This document shows, in pieces, positions 7,174 through 10,304 of a stretch of 10,304 nt of DNA. The notes under the pieces were generated by a model. The model was not told where the DNA came from. It ran no database searches and worked only from the letters and a program-made list of their open reading frames with translations. Every line of letters starts with the position of its first letter. Within the stretch, counting starts at the first letter, position 1. The stretch lies in the NCBI GenBank assembly GCA_016219145.1, contig JACRCG010000018.1, positions 1 to 10,304 of the forward strand. The letters run 5' to 3'. The position numbers and the translations under genes are program-made. The DNA comes from Deltaproteobacteria bacterium (GTDB lineage Bacteria; Desulfobacterota; Desulfuromonadia; Geobacterales; Pseudopelobacteraceae).

Positions 7174-7623
7174 ATGCGCTTAACTGATCCTGAACGGGTA
7201 CTGATGGTTCTTGCAGCACTGTTTTCGCTCTCTACCGTATCTATAGCGGATGGGGGCAAAGCCGGTCCGCACTCAGATTCCGGTGATTGTTCCATCTGTC
7301 ATGTCGCCCCGGCGGACAAGCTGCGCAGCTGGTTTGCGCTTGGCTCTACAAAAAGAGAGCTGAAGCATGATCTCATCAAGTTGTGCACCAATTGCCATAC
7401 GGTCAAACCGGACGAAGCGAATGGCATTGCCGTGGGGGTCGGGCATGCCACCGATAAAAAGCCGGAGACCAATCATCAGAATCTCCCTCTGTCAAATGAC
7501 GGAACAATCAACTGTGCCACCACCTGCCACAATATGCATGTAACCGCCGATGACCGGCGCCAGCAGAAACAGCACCTGAGGCTGCCGGTCAACTCGCTCT
7601 GTATCGCCTGCCACGACAAATAG
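7174..7623 (+). CDS. Small secreted c-type cytochrome, 3 CXXCH plus 1 CX3CH
   Basis: This 149-aa protein has a predicted signal peptide (cut near SIA, residue 25) and a mature part dominated by haem sites: CSICH (39-43), CTNCH (71-75), the expanded CATTCH (114-119) and CIACH (143-147), two residues from the end. It is a small periplasmic or secreted electron carrier of the c3/doubled-CXXCH kind, and I cannot name a closer family. ATG 7174 is preferred over ATG 7168 because of the spacing from AGGGAG. The gap to the octahaem gene is 13 bp, so it is the last gene of the operon. Like its upstream neighbour, it has exactly one CX3CH. Confidence 0.88.
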   Translation: MRLTDPERVLMVLAALFSLSTVSIADGGKAGPHSDSGDCSICHVAPADKLRSWFALGSTKRELKHDLIKLCTNCHTVKPDEANGIAVGVGHATDKKPETNHQNLPLSNDGTINCATTCHNMHVTADDRRQQKQHLRLPVNSLCIACHDK

Positions 7624-7684
7624 TTTCCATCCGGAAAGGGTCTTTTTTTGCCCTGGCGGCATCAATTTTCAGATTTGCTTGTGC

Positions 7685-7701
7685 GGCGTACCGTGTACGC
7701 C
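7685..7701. repeat. Perfect 7-bp hairpin in the intergenic region
   Basis: GGCGTAC (7685-7691), loop CGT, GTACGCC (7695-7701). The stem is GC-rich and perfect, but no T-run follows, so it is not a simple terminator. It lies in the 244-bp gap between the last cytochrome and the gspF-like gene. It could be a REP-like extragenic palindrome, an mRNA 3'-end stabiliser or a protein-binding site. Just after the cytochrome stop there is also a weak 5-bp stem (TTTCC/GGAAA, 7624-7637) followed by seven T at 7643-7649. The rest of the gap before the terminator shows nothing I can support. Confidence 0.55.
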
Positions 7702-7798
7702 TCCGCGCAACTCCTCAATTTCTTAGCCAGGACAAAAAAATCCTCCTTTCCGAATTGGAAACCATCTTTTTGCTTTCAATTCTGCGCGGTATCACCAG

Positions 7799-7830
7799 AA
7801 CCACAGGCACCCTGTCTGTGGTTTTTCTGT
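7799..7830 (+). terminator. Rho-independent terminator
   Basis: AACCACAG (7799-7806) and CTGTGGTT (7816-7823) form an 8-bp stem with a 9-nt loop, followed by a T-rich tract. It probably ends the cytochrome operon transcript. The stop of the last cytochrome is about 175 bp upstream. Only about 40 bp separate it from the next gene, so that gene's promoter must be packed into this space or transcription must read through. Confidence 0.6.
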
Positions 7831-7867
7831 TTTATTCTTCAGGCATATATGGTATTTAATCAGGCTT

Positions 7868-9076
7868 ATGGCGCTATATACCTGCAAACTCGGAGCATCG
7901 GACGGCAAAATTCTTTACAGGGACTTTGAGGCCTCAGAGGGTGGAGTTCTGCGGAAGAATCTTGAAGATCAGGGCTTCTTCGTATTCGAAGTAAAAAAGA
8001 AGCCGTTTCAGTTTCTTTTCGACAAGGGAATCAAGCGCAGAAAGATAGATAATAAAGCCCTTTTGACGTTCAACCAGGAAATGCTGGTGCTTATCAAGGC
8101 CGGCATGCCGATCATGCAGGTTCTTGACACAATATTGGAACGACACGATTCCGGAAAGCTATCGGAGATTCTGCTGCAGGTCCGTGAGGACGTAAAGGGG
8201 GGGGCGGCGTTATCCGTGGCCATGGAGAAGCATGGACGCGCATTCCCGTATCTGTATGTGGCCTCGATTCGTGCCGGCGAGCGTACCGGCGACCTCCCCA
8301 GGACTATCAGACGGTACATTCAGTACCTCAAACGGGTTGACAGTATCAGAAAAAAGGTTGTTGCCGCCCTTTTTTATCCGGCGATTCTGGTTTTCTTTGC
8401 TTTTTTGGCCGTAATGTTGCTGCTTGTCTATGTTGTGCCGATCTTCAGCCAGGTGTATGCGGATTCAGGCTCACAACTCCCTGTTTTAACTCAGCTGTTA
8501 ATCAGCTTCACCCACCTGCTTCGGCGATATTTTTTTATTGGAGTCATTCTGATCGCCGGTCTGGTCGCCGCCTTCAGATCCTGGCGGAACACGGAAGCCG
8601 GCCGCTATACGGTAGACCGCTTCAAACTGACGATGCCGTATGCAGGTGAAGTCTTCACAAAATATTCAGTGGCCGGATTCACCCGGACGCTGGCGACTGT
8701 TCTGGGAAGCGGCATTCCGATCATAGAGTCCCTGCGCATGTCAATCGGTACGCTCAATAACGTGTACATGGAAAAGAGGCTGTTCGAGGCGGTGCGTTTC
8801 ATCGAAGAGGGGGGACGGCTTTCCGTCGGTCTTGAGCGGATCAACATCATGCCGCCTCTGGCGCTGCGTATGCTTGGTGTCGGTGAGACTACCGGATCGT
8901 TGGAGGATATGCTGATCGACATTTCCGACTACCTCGAAGACGAACTTGAAGAACGCCTGCATCTTCTGACCACTGCGGTGGAGCCGGCCATCATGCTCGT
9001 AATGGGTGTCGTAATCGGGGTGATCATAGTCGCGATGTACCTTCCGATCTTCAAACTTGGCGGCACAATAGGATGA
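7868..9076 (+). CDS. gspF: GspF/PilC-type inner-membrane platform protein of type II secretion or type IV pilus
   Basis: This polytopic protein is the platform on which the assembly ATPase acts to push pseudopilin or pilin subunits out of the inner membrane. The 402-aa length is typical. After an N-terminal segment (YTCKLGASDGK...) come two tandem T2SSF domains. The first starts near FNQEMLVLIKAGMPI and the second near FTRTLATVLGSGIPI. Membrane segments include the FYPAILVFFAFLAVMLLLVY region, YFFIGVILIAGLVAAF and the C-terminal VMGVVIGVIIVAMYLPIF. The family motif GVGETTGSLEDML is present. Only a weak AGG precedes the ATG. The stop overlaps the next start (ATGA). A run of eight G (8197-8204) lies in the first third of the gene. 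The sequence alone does not separate GspF from PilC. Confidence 0.92.
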   Translation: MALYTCKLGASDGKILYRDFEASEGGVLRKNLEDQGFFVFEVKKKPFQFLFDKGIKRRKIDNKALLTFNQEMLVLIKAGMPIMQVLDTILERHDSGKLSEILLQVREDVKGGAALSVAMEKHGRAFPYLYVASIRAGERTGDLPRTIRRYIQYLKRVDSIRKKVVAALFYPAILVFFAFLAVMLLLVYVVPIFSQVYADSGSQLPVLTQLLISFTHLLRRYFFIGVILIAGLVAAFRSWRNTEAGRYTVDRFKLTMPYAGEVFTKYSVAGFTRTLATVLGSGIPIIESLRMSIGTLNNVYMEKRLFEAVRFIEEGGRLSVGLERINIMPPLALRMLGVGETTGSLEDMLIDISDYLEDELEERLHLLTTAVEPAIMLVMGVVIGVIIVAMYLPIFKLGGTIG

Positions 9077-10304
9077 CAATGCAGCATTTCAGGCGTAAAA
9101 ATATCGGCACCATTCTGGTGGAACGCGGCAGCCTGTCTCCCGATAATCTGCCGTTTATCGTGGAAAAACTGGCAACGACCCGGCAGCGTTTCGGTGAAAT
9201 TGCCGTTCGCGAAAAGTTTGTGGCCGATGAAGACCTGGCCTTGGCCCTGGCTGAGCAATTCAACCTTGAGTACATAGATCTCAGAAGCTTCAGGATGGAT
9301 GAGACGCTTTTGAACTCGCTTCCGCCAGATGCAATTTACCGCTTCCGCTTTGTTCCGCTGGATATGACACAAAGCTCGATTACTGTCGCCGTGGCCGATC
9401 CGACCGATGTTGTCAAGCTTGATGAACTGGAACTTCTTCTGGACAGGCAGGTGCAGATCCGGATCGCATCCGAGTCGGCCATTGCAGGCGTCATCAAGGC
9501 CGGTGAAGGAACCCGCCGGGTCCTCAGGGATGTCTCTGAAGATTTCATGCTGCAGTTGGTCAAGGAAACCGACCGAGGCGAAGAGATCTTGTCGGTCGAG
9601 TCCATCGCCGAGGATACCAGCCCGATCATCAAGCTGATCAATACCACAATCCTGGACGCGCTGGATCGGCGGGCCAGTGACATACATATCGAGACCAGTC
9701 TGGATGGAGTAGATATCAAGTACCGCATCGATGGTGTCCTGTACAGGGCTAATGAGACGATTGACCTGCATTTTCAGGCCCCGATCATCTCCCGTCTCAA
9801 AGTCATGAGCGAGCTTGACATCTCGGAGCGCCGCGTACCTCAGGATGGCCGTTTCAAAATCCGCTTCGGTGAAAAGTCGATCGATTTTCGAGTTTCGATC
9901 ATGCCCAGCTCTCTGGGCGAGGACGCCGTCATACGTATCCTTGACAAGGAGAGTATCGCCAGTGATCTGAAGGGGCTGACCCTGGAAAACCTGGGTATCA
10001 GTGAAAGAGAGATCAAGCGCCTGCGTAAGAAGATTCGCGAGCCTTATGGCATGGTGCTGGTCACCGGCCCCACCGGTTCCGGCAAGACCACGACGCTTTA
10101 TGCCGCCCTGTCCGAGATCCATACCGGCAACGACAAGATCATCACGATTGAGGATCCGGTCGAATACATGCTGCGGGGCGTGCTGCAGATACCGGTCAAC
10201 GAGAAAAAAGGACTGACGTTTGCCAAGGGGTTGCGCTCGATCCTGAGACACGATCCGGACAAGATCATGGTCGGCGAGATCCGTGATTCCGAAACCGCAC
10301 AGAT
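9073..10304 (+). CDS. gspE: GspE/PilB-type secretion or pilus assembly ATPase, 3' end missing
   Basis: This hexameric cytoplasmic ATPase powers pilin/pseudopilin assembly through the GspF/PilC platform. About 410 residues are visible before the window ends. The N-terminal part (about residues 1-140) is a GspE/MshEN-type domain. Around residues 39-62 it contains a sequence resembling the c-di-GMP-binding MshEN motif (RFG...LALALAEQ), but with Lys where the motif has its central Gly. The motor core shows Walker A GPTGSGKTTT (from residue 332), the Asp box IEDPVEYM (from residue 359), and the Walker B/His region RHDPDKIMVGEIRD ending near residue 405. The zinc-binding tetracysteine region lies beyond the window or is absent. 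ATG 9073 overlaps the gspF stop. ATG 9079, 5 nt after GGA, is an equally plausible start. The order F then E is less common than E then F. Confidence 0.93.
   Translation, partial: MTMQHFRRKNIGTILVERGSLSPDNLPFIVEKLATTRQRFGEIAVREKFVADEDLALALAEQFNLEYIDLRSFRMDETLLNSLPPDAIYRFRFVPLDMTQSSITVAVADPTDVVKLDELELLLDRQVQIRIASESAIAGVIKAGEGTRRVLRDVSEDFMLQLVKETDRGEEILSVESIAEDTSPIIKLINTTILDALDRRASDIHIETSLDGVDIKYRIDGVLYRANETIDLHFQAPIISRLKVMSELDISERRVPQDGRFKIRFGEKSIDFRVSIMPSSLGEDAVIRILDKESIASDLKGLTLENLGISEREIKRLRKKIREPYGMVLVTGPTGSGKTTTLYAALSEIHTGNDKIITIEDPVEYMLRGVLQIPVNEKKGLTFAKGLRSILRHDPDKIMVGEIRDSETAQ

Noticed and set aside
7648..7929. A 93-aa + strand frame in the gap before gspF
   Set aside because: It spans the hairpin and the terminator, overlaps the gspF start in another phase, lacks a ribosome binding site and has an unnatural composition.
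8929..10251. A 440-aa open frame on the minus strand, opposite the ATPase gene
   Set aside because: The + strand frame encodes an ATPase with intact Walker A, Asp box and Walker B motifs. The opposite frame has no recognisable domain and ends in a low-complexity Ser/Arg run, as expected for a shadow frame in GC-rich DNA.

Overview
The window reads as chromosomal DNA of a dissimilatory metal-reducing, Geobacter-like member of the Desulfuromonadota. This is inferred from three adjacent secreted multihaem c-type cytochromes carrying 16 haem motifs between them, a lipoprotein beta-propeller encoded with them, and a type II secretion/type IV pilus assembly pair nearby. No rRNA, tRNA or CRISPR array was seen. 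All confident genes are on the + strand.

Layout. (1) Positions 1-2532 hold the end of a rod-shape cell-wall operon: the 3' part of mrdA (PBP2 transpeptidase), overlapped by rodA (SEDS glycosyltransferase). (2) Positions 2533-3122 are an intergenic stretch of about 590 bp. It contains a 153-bp non-coding insertion (2583-2735) with 13-bp perfect terminal inverted repeats and an 8-bp target duplication, which I read as an IS66-type MITE. Next to it lie remnants of possible minus-strand coding sequence and a candidate promoter. (3) Positions 3123-7623 look like one operon: a DPM1-like GT2 glycosyltransferase, a 61-aa two-helix membrane protein, an NHL beta-propeller lipoprotein, a tetrahaem cytochrome, an octahaem cytochrome and a small tetrahaem cytochrome. 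Short gaps and ATG/stop overlaps tie the genes together. (4) Positions 7624-7867 hold a palindromic hairpin and an intrinsic terminator. (5) Positions 7868-10304 hold a GspF/PilC-type inner-membrane platform protein, then a GspE/PilB-type ATPase that runs off the window end, joined by an ATGA overlap and in the less usual order F then E.

How the parts may work together. The first block extends peptidoglycan during rod growth. The central operon probably builds a redox chain or filament outside the inner membrane. Its tetrahaem cytochrome has the pattern CHTPH, PLWNR, CLSCHDG, HPVS, which resembles OmcE-like filament-forming cytochromes as I remember them, and its neighbours suggest an extracellular electron-transfer conduit or nanowire. 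That is inference, not shown by the sequence. The last block encodes the motor and platform of a secretion or pilus machine that could export such proteins, but nothing here links the two directly.

The most unusual points are the IS66-like MITE, one CX3CH haem motif in each of the two downstream cytochromes, a CXXC-rich non-haem cysteine cluster in the first cytochrome, and the coupling of a polyprenol-type glycosyltransferase to a cytochrome operon.
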